From NCBI RefSeq assembly GCF_002101785.1, contig NZ_LQPJ01000106.1, forward strand, positions 1 through 64,000: a DNA stretch of 64,000 bases. Direction: 5' to 3'. The translations under genes and the position numbers were made by a program. The DNA comes from Mycobacterium palustre. GTDB lineage: Bacteria > Actinomycetota > Actinomycetes > Mycobacteriales > Mycobacteriaceae. This document shows, in pieces, positions 10,839 through 20,798 of the stretch (the stretch's first letter is position 1; each line of letters begins with the position of its first letter). Under the pieces are notes generated by a model. That model had not been told where the DNA came from and made no database searches. It saw only the letters and a program-made list of their open reading frames with translations.

Positions 10839-12347
10839 ATGCGCACTCACGACGTTCGAACCCGGCGCAGCGCCGAGGACTTCCCCCGCACCGAGCACCT
10901 GGCGTGGCAGATCGCCGAGGTCGCGGCGGACCCCGTAGCCGTGCCGCCGGCGACCGAGGCGATGGTGATCAACCGCATCATCGACAACGCCGCGGTCTCC
11001 GCCGCCTCGGTGACCCGCCGCCCGGTGGCGGTCGCCCGCGCCCAAGCGCAGGCGCATCCCGCCGAGTCTCGAGGCGCGAAGGTGTTCGGGGTCGGCGGCG
11101 ACTATTCGCCGGAGTGGGCGGCCTGGGCCAACGGTGTCGCGGTGCGCGAACTGGACTTCCACGACACCTTCCTGGCCGCGGAGTACTCCCATCCGGGCGA
11201 CAACATCCCCGCCCTGGTCGCCGTCGCCCAACACCTCGGAATCGGCGGCGCCGACCTCGTCCGCGGCATCGCCACCGGCTACGAGATTCAGGTCGACCTG
11301 GCCAAGGGAATCTGCCTGCACGAGCACAAGATCGACCACGTCGCGCACCTCGGCCCGTCGGTGGCCGCCGGGCTGGGGACGATGCTTCGCCTCGACAAGG
11401 AAACGATCTACCAGGCCATTGGTCAGGCGCTGCACCTGACGACGGCCACCCGGCAGTCGCGCAAGGGCCTGATCTCGAGCTGGAAGGCGTTCGCGCCGGC
11501 CTGGGCCGGGAAGGTCGCCATCGAGGCCGTCGACCGCGCGATGCGCGGCGAAGGCGCGCCCGCCCCGATCTGGGAGGGCGAGGACGGCGTGATCGCCTGG
11601 TTGCTGTCGGGGCCGGAGCGTACCTATCGGGTGCCGCTGCCCGAACCCGGCGAGCCGAAGCGCGCCATCCTGGAGACCTACACCAAGGAGCACTCCGCGG
11701 AATACCAGAGCCAGGCCGTGATCGACCTCGCCCGCCGGCTGCGCGAGCGTATCGGCGACCTGGACCAGGTGGCGACGATCGTGTTGCACACCAGCCACCA
11801 CACCCATCACGTGATCGGCACCGGCTCAAACGATCCACAGAAATACGACCCGGACGCGTCCCGGGAAACGCTGGACCACTCGGTGATGTACATCTTCGCC
11901 GTCGCCCTGCAGGATGGCGCCTGGCATCACGAGCGGTCCTATGCGCCGGAGCGGGCGCACCGCCCCGACACCGTCGAGCTGTGGCGCAAGATTTCGACCG
12001 TCGAAGACCCCGAGTGGACGCGGCGCTACCACTCGACCGACCCGGCGCGGAAGGCGTTCGGTGCGCGGGCGGAGGTCACCCTCGAAAGCGGTGCGGTCAT
12101 CATCGACGAGATCGCTGTCGCCGACGCACACCCCTTGGGGGCCAGGCCTTTTCGGCGCAAGGAGTACATCGAAAAGTTCGCCGCGCTGGCCGACTGTGTC
12201 GTCGGCGAGGCCGAGCAACGGCGGTTCCTGTCGGCGGTTGAGGCGCTGCCCGATCTGCGGGCCGGCGCGCTCGGGGCGCTCAACGTCGCCGTTGATCCGC
12301 TGATCCTCGACGAGGCGCCGACCGTCCCGCCGGGCATCTTTGGATGA
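10839..12347 (+). CDS. prpD: 2-methylcitrate dehydratase (PrpD)
   Basis: 502 residues from the ATG at 10839 (a GTG at 10830 is an alternative). It is similar throughout to the MmgE/PrpD family, with [20 protein letters not shown] near the N-terminus and conserved blocks [19 protein letters not shown] and [13 protein letters not shown]. PrpD dehydrates 2-methylcitrate in the methylcitrate cycle, which removes propionyl-CoA released from odd-chain lipids, cholesterol and branched amino acids. In other mycobacteria prpD is followed by prpC, or by prpB and prpC. Here it ends with ATGA overlapping only a short prpB-like stub. No prpR regulator or prpC is found beside it. Cytoplasmic. Confidence 0.93.
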   Translation: MRTHDVRTRRSAEDFPRTEHLAWQIAEVAADPVAVPPATEAMVINRIIDNAAVSAASVTRRPVAVARAQAQAHPAESRGAKVFGVGGDYSPEWAAWANGVAVRELDFHDTFLAAEYSHPGDNIPALVAVAQHLGIGGADLVRGIATGYEIQVDLAKGICLHEHKIDHVAHLGPSVAAGLGTMLRLDKETIYQAIGQALHLTTATRQSRKGLISSWKAFAPAWAGKVAIEAVDRAMRGEGAPAPIWEGEDGVIAWLLSGPERTYRVPLPEPGEPKRAILETYTKEHSAEYQSQAVIDLARRLRERIGDLDQVATIVLHTSHHTHHVIGTGSNDPQKYDPDASRETLDHSVMYIFAVALQDGAWHHERSYAPERAHRPDTVELWRKISTVEDPEWTRRYHSTDPARKAFGARAEVTLESGAVIIDEIAVADAHPLGARPFRRKEYIEKFAALADCVVGEAEQRRFLSAVEALPDLRAGALGALNVAVDPLILDEAPTVPPGIFG

Positions 12348-12445
12348 GCGGGCGCATCGCCAGCGCCGTTTCCCGGTCCGACAAGCGGGCGCGATTGCGC
12401 GGAGTGCTGAAAAGTAGCCAGCTGCAACGATATTCGGATACTCGT
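12344..12445 (+). pseudogene. prpB (2-methylisocitrate lyase) N-terminal remnant
   Basis: The ATG at 12344 overlaps the prpD stop as ATGA, the usual coupled arrangement. The first ~32 codons read [20 protein letters not shown] followed by VLKSSQLQRYSD. This resembles the start of mycobacterial PrpB (xSDKRxxLRxxLxSGRLQRF...). After about 12440 the similarity stops, and what follows is not lyase-like. I interpret it as the stub left by a deletion that removed most of prpB and any downstream prpC. The call rests on a short match from memory. Confidence 0.5.
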
Positions 12446-12605
12446 CCGCCGCCGGTGGCTCCGGCGCCCGGTCGGCGTTGCCGATTTCAAGCATGTCGCG
12501 CAGCACCGCTTCATGGCGCCATCGGCGCTCTCGATGGGCCCGCTGCACGGTGGCGCCGCTCAGCGAGTACCTCGGGCCGCCGCGACGGGCTCTATCGTAA
12601 CTACC

Positions 12606-15600
12606 GTGATCGAAAAAGTACTGGTCGCAAATCGGGGGGAGATCGCGATCCGCGCCTTCCGCGCGGCCTACGAACTGGACCTGGCCACCGTAGCGGTGTA
12701 TCCGTACGAGGACCGCAACTCCGTGCATCGGTTGAAGGCCGACGAGTCGTATCAGATCGGCGAGCCGGGCCACCCGGTGCGCGCCTACCTGTCGGTCGAC
12801 GACATCGTCGCGACGGCGCGGGAGTGCGGGGCCGACGCGATCTACCCGGGGTACGGCTTCCTGTCGGAGAACCCGGACCTGGCGGCGGCCTGCGAGGCGG
12901 CGGGCATCACGTTCGTCGGCCCGAGCACCGAGGTCTTGGAGCTCACCGGCAACAAGTCGCGCGCGATCGCCGCGGCGCGGGCGGCGGGCCTGCCCGTGCC
13001 GGCGTCCTCGGCGCCCTCGACGTCGGTGCACGAACTGCTGACGGCCGCCGAGTCGATGGCATTCCCGTTGTTCGTCAAGGCCGTTGCCGGCGGTGGCGGC
13101 CGGGGCATGCACCGGGTCACCGACCGCGAAGCGCTGCCCGAGGCGATCGAGGCCGCCAGCCGCGAGGCCGAGTCCGCGTTCGGGGACGCCTCGGTGTTCC
13201 TCGAGCAGGCGGTGCTCAATCCGCGTCACATCGAAGTCCAGGTGCTCGCCGACGGCCACGGCAACGTGATCCACCTGTACGAACGGGATTGCAGCGTGCA
13301 GCGGCGGCACCAGAAGGTCATCGAAATAGCGCCCGCGCCCAACCTCGATCCCGAACTGCGCGAGCGAATCTGTGCCGACGCGGTGGCATTCGCGCGAAGC
13401 ATCGGCTACACGTGTGCGGGCACGGTGGAATTCTTGCTCGACGAACGCGGCAACCACGTGTTCATCGAGATGAACCCGCGCATCCAGGTCGAGCACACGG
13501 TCACCGAGGAGATCACCGACGTCGACCTGGTGTCGGCCCAGCTGCGCATCGCGGCCGGACAGACGCTGGAAGAGATTGGCCTGAGCCAGGATTCGATCGC
13601 CCCGCGCGGCGCGGCGTTGCAGTGCCGGATCACCACCGAGGACCCGGCCAACGGTTTCCGCCCGGACACCGGCCGGATCACCGCCTACCGCACCCCGGGC
13701 GGTGCCGGGATCCGGCTGGACGGCGGCACCACGTTGGGCGCGGAGATCAGCGCGCACTTCGACTCGATGCTGATCAAGCTGACCTGCCGGGGCCGCGATT
13801 TCACCAGCGCCGTGCGGCGGGCGCGGCGCGCGGTCGCCGAGTTCCGCATCCGCGGCGTGTCCACGAATATCCCGTTCCTGCAAGCGGTTCTGGAGGACCC
13901 CGATTTCCAAGCCGGCCGGGTCACCACGTCGTTCATCGAGGAGCGCCCGCAGCTGCTCACCGCGCGCAGTTCGGCCGACCGCGGCACCAAGATCCTCAAC
14001 TACCTGGCCGACGTCACCGTCAACAAGCCGCACGGCGAGCGTCCGTCGGCGGTGTATCCGCACGACAAGCTGCCCGACATCGACCTGTCCGCGACCCCGC
14101 CGCCGGGATCCAAGCAGCGCCTCACCGAGCTGGGACCGGACCGATTCGCCCAGTGGCTGCGCCGGTCGGGCGGCGTCGGTGTGACGGACACGACCTTCCG
14201 CGACGCGCATCAGTCCCTGCTGGCAACCCGGGTCCGCACCAGCGGCCTGGTCAAGGTGGCGCCCCACATCGCGCGGATGACGCCGCAGCTGCTGTCGATC
14301 GAATGCTGGGGTGGGGCGACCTACGATGTGGCACTGCGATTTTTGAAAGAGGACCCGTGGGAGCGGCTGGCGGCGCTGCGGGAGGCCGTGCCCAACATCT
14401 GCCTGCAAATGCTGCTGCGGGGCCGAAACACGGTGGGCTACACCCCCTATCCGGTAACCGTGACAACGGCCTTCGTCGAGGAGGCCGCCAGCGTCGGCAT
14501 CGACATCTTCCGGATCTTCGATGCCCTGAACAACGTCGACTCGATGCGCCCGGCGATCGATGCCGTCCGCGAAACCGGCACCGCAATAGCCGAAGTCGCG
14601 ATGTCCTACACCGGCGACATCAGCGATCCGACCGAGAACCTGTACACGCTCGACTACTACCTCAAGCTGGCCGATCAGATCGCCACGGCGGGCGCGCACG
14701 TGCTGGCGATCAAGGACATGGCCGGGCTGCTCCGCGCGCCCGCGGCCGCAACGCTGATATCGGCGCTCAAGTCCCGGTTCGACCTGCCGGTCCACGTGCA
14801 CACCCATGACACCCCGGGCGGGCAGCTGGCGACGTACGTCGCGGCCTGGCACGCCGGCGCCGACGCCGTCGACGGCGCCGCGGCCCCGCTGGCCGGGACC
14901 ACCAGCCAGCCCGCGCTGTCGTCGATCGTTGCCGCCGCGGCCCACACGAGCCACGACACCGGGCTGTCGCTGGAGGCGGTCTGCGCGTTGGAGCCGTACT
15001 GGGAGGCGCTCCGAAAGGTGTACGCGCCCTTCGAATCCGGCCTGCCGGCCCCGACCGGCCGGGTATACCGCCACGAGATACCGGGCGGGCAGCTGTCCAA
15101 CCTTCGGCAGCAGGCCATCGCCCTCGGGCTCGGCGACCGCTTCGAGGACATCGAGGACGCCTACGCCGGGGCCGACGCGATCCTCGGGCACCTGGTCAAG
15201 GTCACCCCGTCCAGCAAGGTGGTCGGGGACCTGGCGCTGGCGCTGGTCGGGGCGGGCGTCACCGCCCGGGACTTCGCCGACGACCCGGCCCGCTACGACA
15301 TCCCCGAATCGGTCATCGGCTTCCTGCGCGGCGAGCTCGGCGACCCGCCCGGCGGCTGGCCGGAACCGCTGCGCACCAAGGTATTAGAAGGTCGCGGCCC
15401 GGCGAAACCCGAGCAGGAGCTGTCGGCCGCCGACGAGAAGGCGCTGGCCGGGCACGGCGCCGCCCGCCAGGCCACGCTGAATCGGTTGCTGTTCCCCGGG
15501 CCCACCAAGGAGCTGGAGGATCACCGCGAGAAGTACGGCGACACGTCTCAGTTGAGCGCGAATCAGTTCTTCTACGGTTTGCGGCAGGAGGAGGAACATC

Positions 15601-15989
15601 GCGTCGAGTTGGAGCGCGGCGTGGAGTTGCTGATCGGCCTCGAGGCCATCTCCGATCCCGACGAACGGGGCATGCGCACGGTGATGTGCATCCTCAACGG
15701 GCAGCTGCGGCCGGTGGTGGTGCGCGACCGCAGCATCGCCGCGGACGTGCCCGCCGCCGAAAAGGCCGACCGCGCCAACCCCGACCACATCGCCGCCCCG
15801 TTCGCCGGCGTCGTCACCGTGACCGTCGGCGTCGGCGACGAAGTCGACGCCGGCCAGACCGTCGCGACGATCGAAGCCATGAAGATGGAAGCGGCGGTGA
15901 CCAGCCCCAAAGCCGGGAAGGTGGCGCGGGTGGCGGTGTCGCAGACCGCCCAGGTCGAAGGCGGCGACCTGCTGGTGGTCGTCACCTAA
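12606..15989 (+). CDS. pyc: Pyruvate carboxylase
   Basis: 1127 residues from the GTG at 12606 (MIEKVLVANRGEIAIRAFRA), the same length as the M. tuberculosis enzyme. The biotin carboxylase domain (1-450) has the ATP-grasp loop KAVAGGGGRGM and the catalytic EMNPRIQVEHTVTEE. The carboxyltransferase domain (about 530-800) has DTTFRDAHQSLLATR and the metal-site HVHTHDT. The C-terminal biotinyl domain carries EAMKMEA, with the biotinylated lysine near residue 1093. The enzyme makes oxaloacetate from pyruvate, bicarbonate and ATP. Its position directly after prpD differs from M. tuberculosis, where I recall pca elsewhere; it may have moved in when the prp operon was cut. Confidence 0.98.
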   Translation: MIEKVLVANRGEIAIRAFRAAYELDLATVAVYPYEDRNSVHRLKADESYQIGEPGHPVRAYLSVDDIVATARECGADAIYPGYGFLSENPDLAAACEAAGITFVGPSTEVLELTGNKSRAIAAARAAGLPVPASSAPSTSVHELLTAAESMAFPLFVKAVAGGGGRGMHRVTDREALPEAIEAASREAESAFGDASVFLEQAVLNPRHIEVQVLADGHGNVIHLYERDCSVQRRHQKVIEIAPAPNLDPELRERICADAVAFARSIGYTCAGTVEFLLDERGNHVFIEMNPRIQVEHTVTEEITDVDLVSAQLRIAAGQTLEEIGLSQDSIAPRGAALQCRITTEDPANGFRPDTGRITAYRTPGGAGIRLDGGTTLGAEISAHFDSMLIKLTCRGRDFTSAVRRARRAVAEFRIRGVSTNIPFLQAVLEDPDFQAGRVTTSFIEERPQLLTARSSADRGTKILNYLADVTVNKPHGERPSAVYPHDKLPDIDLSATPPPGSKQRLTELGPDRFAQWLRRSGGVGVTDTTFRDAHQSLLATRVRTSGLVKVAPHIARMTPQLLSIECWGGATYDVALRFLKEDPWERLAALREAVPNICLQMLLRGRNTVGYTPYPVTVTTAFVEEAASVGIDIFRIFDALNNVDSMRPAIDAVRETGTAIAEVAMSYTGDISDPTENLYTLDYYLKLADQIATAGAHVLAIKDMAGLLRAPAAATLISALKSRFDLPVHVHTHDTPGGQLATYVAAWHAGADAVDGAAAPLAGTTSQPALSSIVAAAAHTSHDTGLSLEAVCALEPYWEALRKVYAPFESGLPAPTGRVYRHEIPGGQLSNLRQQAIALGLGDRFEDIEDAYAGADAILGHLVKVTPSSKVVGDLALALVGAGVTARDFADDPARYDIPESVIGFLRGELGDPPGGWPEPLRTKVLEGRGPAKPEQELSAADEKALAGHGAARQATLNRLLFPGPTKELEDHREKYGDTSQLSANQFFYGLRQEEEHRVELERGVELLIGLEAISDPDERGMRTVMCILNGQLRPVVVRDRSIAADVPAAEKADRANPDHIAAPFAGVVTVTVGVGDEVDAGQTVATIEAMKMEAAVTSPKAGKVARVAVSQTAQVEGGDLLVVVT

Positions 15990-16017
15990 CCGGTCGGCGT
16001 GTGGCTCCCGGCGTCGG

Positions 16018-16221
16018 TTAGGACGGCCCGCCGTACTGCCACACCAGGGTGTGGGCGCCGGTCATCGTGGGGTTGCACCACATCATCCGGCCGTTGGCGT
16101 CCCGGGTGGTGGCGTGCAGCACCGTGCAGGCGTCGCCCGGGGCGGGCGCGTCGGCTCGGGCGACGGCCATCGGCGAGACGGCGGCGATCGTTGCCAATAG
16201 GGCGAGAAGAAGTTTGCTCAT
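16018..16221 (-). CDS. Small secreted protein, function unknown
   Basis: 67 residues. MSKLLLALLATIAAVSPMAV is a typical Sec signal sequence with probable cleavage after VARA, leaving DAPAPGDACTVLHATTRDAN onward, a 40-45-residue mature peptide. The two cysteines (ACTVL and MMWCNP) could form one disulphide. GGGAGA precedes the ATG. It converges with pyc and diverges from the DUF3556 gene. I recognise no family; similar short exported proteins are common in mycobacteria. Confidence 0.75.
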   Translation of the reverse strand: MSKLLLALLATIAAVSPMAVARADAPAPGDACTVLHATTRDANGRMMWCNPTMTGAHTLVWQYGGPS

Positions 16222-16305
16222 GTCGATGTCTCCCAGCGCAGGCCGGCCCGCGCCCACCGTATCCTTGCGCCGGACCCGCGGGCAAAGAATTCGTTGCGCG
16301 GGCCC

Positions 16306-16321
16306 CTAGAACGCGTTCTAG
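16306..16321. promoter_or_regulatory. KstR-type operator palindrome
   Basis: CTAGAACGCGTTCTAG is a perfect 16-bp palindrome that fits the published KstR consensus TnnAACnnGTTnnA at every fixed base. It ends 11 bp before the ATG of the DUF3556 gene at 16333, a position where a bound repressor would block transcription. KstR is the TetR repressor of sterol and lipid catabolism genes. Binding itself is inferred. Confidence 0.75.
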
Positions 16322-16332
16322 TCTTTGGAACC

Positions 16333-18078
16333 ATGGGATTTCTCAAGCCGGAGCTGCCGCAGGTCGACATGGCCGAATGGAACAAGGGCACCCGCGCCGA
16401 GAAGATTCGCCCGATGGCCCGGCACTGGGCCGAGGTGGGCTTCGGCACGCCGGTCGCCCTGCACCTGTTCTACGTCCTGAAGATCCTGCTCTACATTTTG
16501 GTCGGGTGGTTGTTCGCGTCGGCCACCAAGGGACTGGGCGGGTTCACCCACGTCGCGTCGTGGTGGTCCGAGCCGATCGTGTTCGAGAAGGTCGTGCTCT
16601 ACACGATGCTGTTCGAGGTGATCGGCCTGGGCTGCGGCTTCGGCCCGCTGAACAACCGCTTCTTCCCGCCGATGGGCTCCATCCTGTACTGGATGCGGTT
16701 CGGCACCATCCGGCTGCCACCGTGGCCCGATCGCGTCCCGCTGACCAGGGGCACCGCCCGCCGGCCGGTGGATGTCTTCCTGTATGCGGCGCTGCTGGCG
16801 ACGACGCTGTGGGCGTTGTTCTCCGACGGCACCGGCCCCATCCCCGAACTGGGCACGACGGTCGGGCTGCTGCCGGCGTCGGAGATCGTGGTGATCCTGC
16901 TGATCCTCGGCGTCGCGGGGCTGCGCGACAAGGTGATCTTCTTGGCCGCGCGCGGCGAGGTCTACGCGACGCTGGCGGTGACCTTCCTGTTCGGCGGGGC
17001 CGACATGATCGTCGGGTCCAAGGTGGTGTTTTTGGTGATCTGGATGGGTGCGGCGACGTCGAAGCTCAACAAGCACTTCCCGTTCGTGATCTCCACGATG
17101 ATGTCCAACAACCCGCTGATGCGCCCCAAGTGGCTCAAGCGGCGCTTCTTCGAAAAGTTCCCCGACGACCTGCGTCCGGGGCGGCTGTCGCGCTGGCTGG
17201 CCCATGTGAGCACCGCGATCGAGATGCTCGTCCCGCTCCCGCTGTTCTTCTGCCACGGCGGTTGGCCGCTCGCGGTGGCCGCGTTCGTCATGGTGTGCTT
17301 CCACCTGGGCATCCTGGTGTCCATCCCGATGGGCGTGCCGCTGGAGTGGAACGTCTTCATGATCTTCGGCGTGCTGTCGCTGTTCGTCGCGCACGCCCGC
17401 CTGGGGTTGGCCGACCTGCACCACCCGGTGGTGGTGGCGTTGCTGTTCGTCGTGATCGCCGGAATTGTGGCGCTGGGCAACGTGTTTCCGCGCAAGATCT
17501 CGTTTTTGCCCGGCATGCGCTACTACGCCGGCAATTGGGACACCACGCTGTGGTGCATGAAGTCCTCGGCCAACGACAAGGTAGCCCGGGGCATCATCGC
17601 GATCGCCAGCATGCCGCAGGAACAATTGGAGCGGTTCTACGGCAGCCCCGAGGCCGCGCAGATCCCGATCTACATGGGCTACGCGTTCCGCGGGTTCAAC
17701 ACCCACGGGCGGGCGCTGTTCACGCTGGCGCACCGCGCCATGGCCGGCCACGACGAGGACGACTACGTCATCACCGACGGCGAGCGGATCTGCAGCACCG
17801 CGATCGGCTGGAATTTCGGCGACGGCCACATGCACAACGAGCAGCTGATCACCGCCATGCAGGAGCGCTGCCACTTCGAGCCGGGCGAGGTGCGCGTCGT
17901 CCTGCTCGACGCCCAGCCGATCCACCGCCAAACGCAGCAGTACCGCCTGGTCGACGCTGCGACGGGCGAGTTCGAGCGCGGCTACGTCCGCGTCGCCGAC
18001 ATGGTGACCCGGCAGCCCTGGGCCGACGACGTGCCGGTCCAGGTGCTGAGCGGCCCCGGAATAGGTCCGCGAGCGTAA
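16333..18078 (+). CDS. DUF3556 polytopic membrane protein
   Basis: 581 residues starting MGFLKPELPQVDMAEWNKGT. Many hydrophobic segments span residues 40-400 (LFYVLKILLYILVGWLF, VFLYAALLATTLWALF, VVVALLFVVIAGIVAL and others). A hydrophilic C-terminal third contains conserved-looking stretches such as GYAFRGFNTHGRALF and TAIGWNFGDGHMHNEQL. It corresponds by position (between the prp genes and metE) and size to M. tuberculosis Rv1132. The predicted KstR operator at 16306-16321 suggests induction during sterol or lipid use, so a role in lipid metabolism at the membrane is plausible. The reaction is unknown. Confidence 0.85.
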   Translation: MGFLKPELPQVDMAEWNKGTRAEKIRPMARHWAEVGFGTPVALHLFYVLKILLYILVGWLFASATKGLGGFTHVASWWSEPIVFEKVVLYTMLFEVIGLGCGFGPLNNRFFPPMGSILYWMRFGTIRLPPWPDRVPLTRGTARRPVDVFLYAALLATTLWALFSDGTGPIPELGTTVGLLPASEIVVILLILGVAGLRDKVIFLAARGEVYATLAVTFLFGGADMIVGSKVVFLVIWMGAATSKLNKHFPFVISTMMSNNPLMRPKWLKRRFFEKFPDDLRPGRLSRWLAHVSTAIEMLVPLPLFFCHGGWPLAVAAFVMVCFHLGILVSIPMGVPLEWNVFMIFGVLSLFVAHARLGLADLHHPVVVALLFVVIAGIVALGNVFPRKISFLPGMRYYAGNWDTTLWCMKSSANDKVARGIIAIASMPQEQLERFYGSPEAAQIPIYMGYAFRGFNTHGRALFTLAHRAMAGHDEDDYVITDGERICSTAIGWNFGDGHMHNEQLITAMQERCHFEPGEVRVVLLDAQPIHRQTQQYRLVDAATGEFERGYVRVADMVTRQPWADDVPVQVLSGPGIGPRA

Positions 18079-18133
18079 CCACACTGCGAAACAACCGCGG
18101 GCGGACTCGCAGCGCGGTTACGCTCGCCAAGCC

Positions 18134-20404
18134 CTAAGCCTCCGCCCGGACCTCCCGCGCCGCGGCCACCATGTTGCGCAGCGACGCGGCCACCTCGTCG
18201 GGATTGCGGGTCTTCAGCCCGCAGTCCGGGTTGACCCAAAGCCGTTGCGGCGGCACCGCTCTCAGCGCCGCGCGCAGCGACTTGGCCATCTCGGCGGTGG
18301 GCGGCACCCGCGGCGAGTGGATGTCGTACACGCCCGGTCCCACGCTGTTGGCGAAGCCGACCGAGTTCAGGTCGTCGAGCACCTCCATGTGCGAGCGCGC
18401 GGCCTCCAACGACGTGACGTCGGCGTCCAGGTCGGCGATCGCCCCGATCACCTCGCCGAACTCCGAGTAGCACAGGTGGGTGTGGATCTGGGTCGCGTCG
18501 TCGACGCCGGAGGTCGCGAGCCGGAAAGCCGCTACGGCCCAACGCAAGTACTCCTCCTGCCGGGCGCGGCGCAGCGGCAGCAGCTCGCGCAGCGCCGGCT
18601 CGTCGACCTGGATCACCGCGATGCCCGCCGCCTGCAGATCCACCGTCTCGTCGCGGATGGCCAGCGCGACCTGGTTGGCGGTGTCGGCGAGCGGCTGGTC
18701 GTCGCGCACGAACGACCACGCCAGGATCGTGACCGGCCCGGTCAGCATGCCCTTGACCGGCTTGTCGGTCAGCGACTGGGCGTAGGTGATCCATTCGACG
18801 GTCATCGGGTGCGGCCGCGAGACGTCGCCGTACAGGATCGGCGGGCGCACGCAGCGGCTGCCGTACGACTGGACCCAGCCGTTCTGCGTGGCGAAGAAAC
18901 CCTCGAGCTGCTCGGCGAAGTATTGGACCATGTCGTTGCGCTCCGGCTCGCCGTGCACGAGGACATCGAGGCCGAGGTCCTCCTGCAGCTTGACGACGTC
19001 GGCGATCTCCTTGCGCATCTTGGCGACGTATTCGGCCTCGTCGATCTCCCCGGCCCGAAACGCCGCGCGCGCCTTGCGGATCGCCGGGGTCTGTGGGTAG
19101 GAGCCGATGGTCGTCGTCGGCAGCGGAGGCAGGTGTAGCCGCGCCTCCTGGCGGGCGCGGCGCTGCGCCGCGTCGCCGCGATGCGTGCCCGACGCGAGGA
19201 TCTCGTCGATGCGGGAGCGCACGGCGGCGTTGTGCAGCCGGGGATCGCTGCGGCGGGAGGCGACGGCGGCGTTGGACGCCGCGACCTCGTCGGCGACCGC
19301 GTCGCGCCCGTCACGCAGAGCGCGAGCCAAAACCACGACCTCGCGCACCTTTTCGGCCCCGAACGCCAGCCAGCTGCGCAGGTTGTCGTCCAGCCCGGTT
19401 TCGGGCTCCAGCGAGTACGGCACGTGCATCGTCGAGCATGAGGTCGAAACAGCCAGCGCCGCAGCCGAAACCGGCAGGGCGGCCAGCTTGGCCAGCGCCG
19501 CGTCCAGGTCCGTGCGCCAGACGTTGCGCCCGTCGACGATGCCGGCGACCAGGATCTTGGTGGACAGCTCGGGGATGCCGGCAACCGCGGTGTCGGGGCC
19601 GGCCACCAGGTCGACGCCGATCGCCTCGACCGGCGTGCGGGCCAGCGCCGCCAGCGAGTCGCCGGGATCGCCGAAGTAGGTGGCGACGTGAATTGCCGGC
19701 CGGTTGCGCACCGCCCCCAGCGCGTTGTAGACGGCCTCGGCCAGCGCGGGCGCGTCGGGGGAGATGTCGGTGACCAGCGCCGGCTCGTCGAACTGCACCC
19801 ACCGCGCCCCGCCGTCGGCGAGCAGCGAGAGCAGCTCGGAATAGACCGGCACCAGTTCCTGCAGCCGCCCGATCGGGGCGCCCGCGCCGTCGATCCCCTT
19901 GCTCAGCAGCAGGAAGGTGATCGGCCCGATGACGACGGGCCGCGCCGGAATGCCTTGCCCGAGCGCCTCTTTCAGCTCGGAAACCACCTTGTCGGGGTGC
20001 AGCGTGAACCGGGTCGCGGGCTCGATCTCGGGGACCAGGTAGTGGTAGTTGGTGTCGAACCACTTGGTCATCTCCAGCGGGGCGGCGTCGGCGTTCCCGC
20101 GCGCCAGCGCGAAGTACCGGTCCAGCTCGTCGGGCACCTCCGCCGCCCGGGCCGGCAGCGCGCCGAGCATCACCGCCGTGTCCAGCATCTGGTCGTAGTA
20201 CGAAAAGGTGTTCACCGGCACCGAGTCCAGGCCGGCCGCGGCCAGCTGCGACCACGTGTCGCGGCGCAACGCCGCGGCCACGGACTCCAGCTCCGATCGG
20301 CTGGTGCGCCCGGCCCAGTAACCCTCGGTCGCGCGCTTGAGTTCGCGTTTCGGCCCGATGCGCGGGGAGCCGGTAACCGTCGCGGTGAATGGTTGAGAGC
20401 TCAC
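18134..20404 (-). CDS. metE: Cobalamin-independent methionine synthase
   Basis: 756 residues, [20 protein letters not shown] onward, normal MetE length. The zinc and homocysteine site residues are present: HTHLC near residue 640 (His and Cys) and NPDCGLK near 727 (Cys). It transfers the methyl group of 5-methyltetrahydrofolate directly to homocysteine without vitamin B12. A cobalamin riboswitch lies in the 5' leader, so expression should fall when B12 is available and the B12-dependent MetH can work. It is convergent with the DUF3556 gene, as in M. tuberculosis. Confidence 0.97.
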   Translation of the reverse strand: MSSQPFTATVTGSPRIGPKRELKRATEGYWAGRTSRSELESVAAALRRDTWSQLAAAGLDSVPVNTFSYYDQMLDTAVMLGALPARAAEVPDELDRYFALARGNADAAPLEMTKWFDTNYHYLVPEIEPATRFTLHPDKVVSELKEALGQGIPARPVVIGPITFLLLSKGIDGAGAPIGRLQELVPVYSELLSLLADGGARWVQFDEPALVTDISPDAPALAEAVYNALGAVRNRPAIHVATYFGDPGDSLAALARTPVEAIGVDLVAGPDTAVAGIPELSTKILVAGIVDGRNVWRTDLDAALAKLAALPVSAAALAVSTSCSTMHVPYSLEPETGLDDNLRSWLAFGAEKVREVVVLARALRDGRDAVADEVAASNAAVASRRSDPRLHNAAVRSRIDEILASGTHRGDAAQRRARQEARLHLPPLPTTTIGSYPQTPAIRKARAAFRAGEIDEAEYVAKMRKEIADVVKLQEDLGLDVLVHGEPERNDMVQYFAEQLEGFFATQNGWVQSYGSRCVRPPILYGDVSRPHPMTVEWITYAQSLTDKPVKGMLTGPVTILAWSFVRDDQPLADTANQVALAIRDETVDLQAAGIAVIQVDEPALRELLPLRRARQEEYLRWAVAAFRLATSGVDDATQIHTHLCYSEFGEVIGAIADLDADVTSLEAARSHMEVLDDLNSVGFANSVGPGVYDIHSPRVPPTAEMAKSLRAALRAVPPQRLWVNPDCGLKTRNPDEVAASLRNMVAAAREVRAEA

Positions 20405-20554
20405 GTTTTCGTCCTATCGATCGACGGGGTGCTCACCGCCACGGACGCGCGGCCGATCCGATCCACGGTGAACGCCTTGGTGTTACACCGCACCGGGCCC
20501 GGCCAAACGCCCAATCCACGAGGCGATGAGCCGCCGGACGCGGCGCGCCCGGCA

Positions 20555-20742
20555 CAGCCGGCAGGTCTTCGGACTCGCAGGCGCGCACCGGGTGGTGCTC
20601 CTACTGGCCGTCGCTTCCCAGTCTTCGATCTTTCGCAAAGACCAGTGCTTGGTGACGGCGGTCGTTCCTGCTCACCGCTGCGGGACAGTCCCGGACTCGC
20701 ACCGGGTTCCCTCTCGCGAGGCGGGCGTAACGTGCCTCGCTC
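20555..20742 (-). promoter_or_regulatory. Cobalamin riboswitch in the metE leader
   Basis: Read on the minus strand, the leader shows the class signature in order. First comes GAGGGAACCCGGTGCGAGTC near 20725-20700. Next is the CGGGACTGTCCCGCAGCGGTGA stem region, then a variable arm. Last is the B12 box GAGTCCGAAGACCTGCCGGC at about 20575-20556. The RNA ends ~150 nt before the metE start. Adenosyl- or other cobalamin binding would switch metE off. The exact 5' boundary is approximate. Confidence 0.93.
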
Positions 20743-20798
20743 GATGCCGCGCCGCGCGAGGCGGCGACGGCAGACCAGCTGCGCCGTGCAGTTTACGG

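Noticed and set aside
11826..15191. 1100-codon open frame antisense to pyc
   Set aside because: pyc is certain by sequence and length; the antisense reading has no known motif and biased composition.
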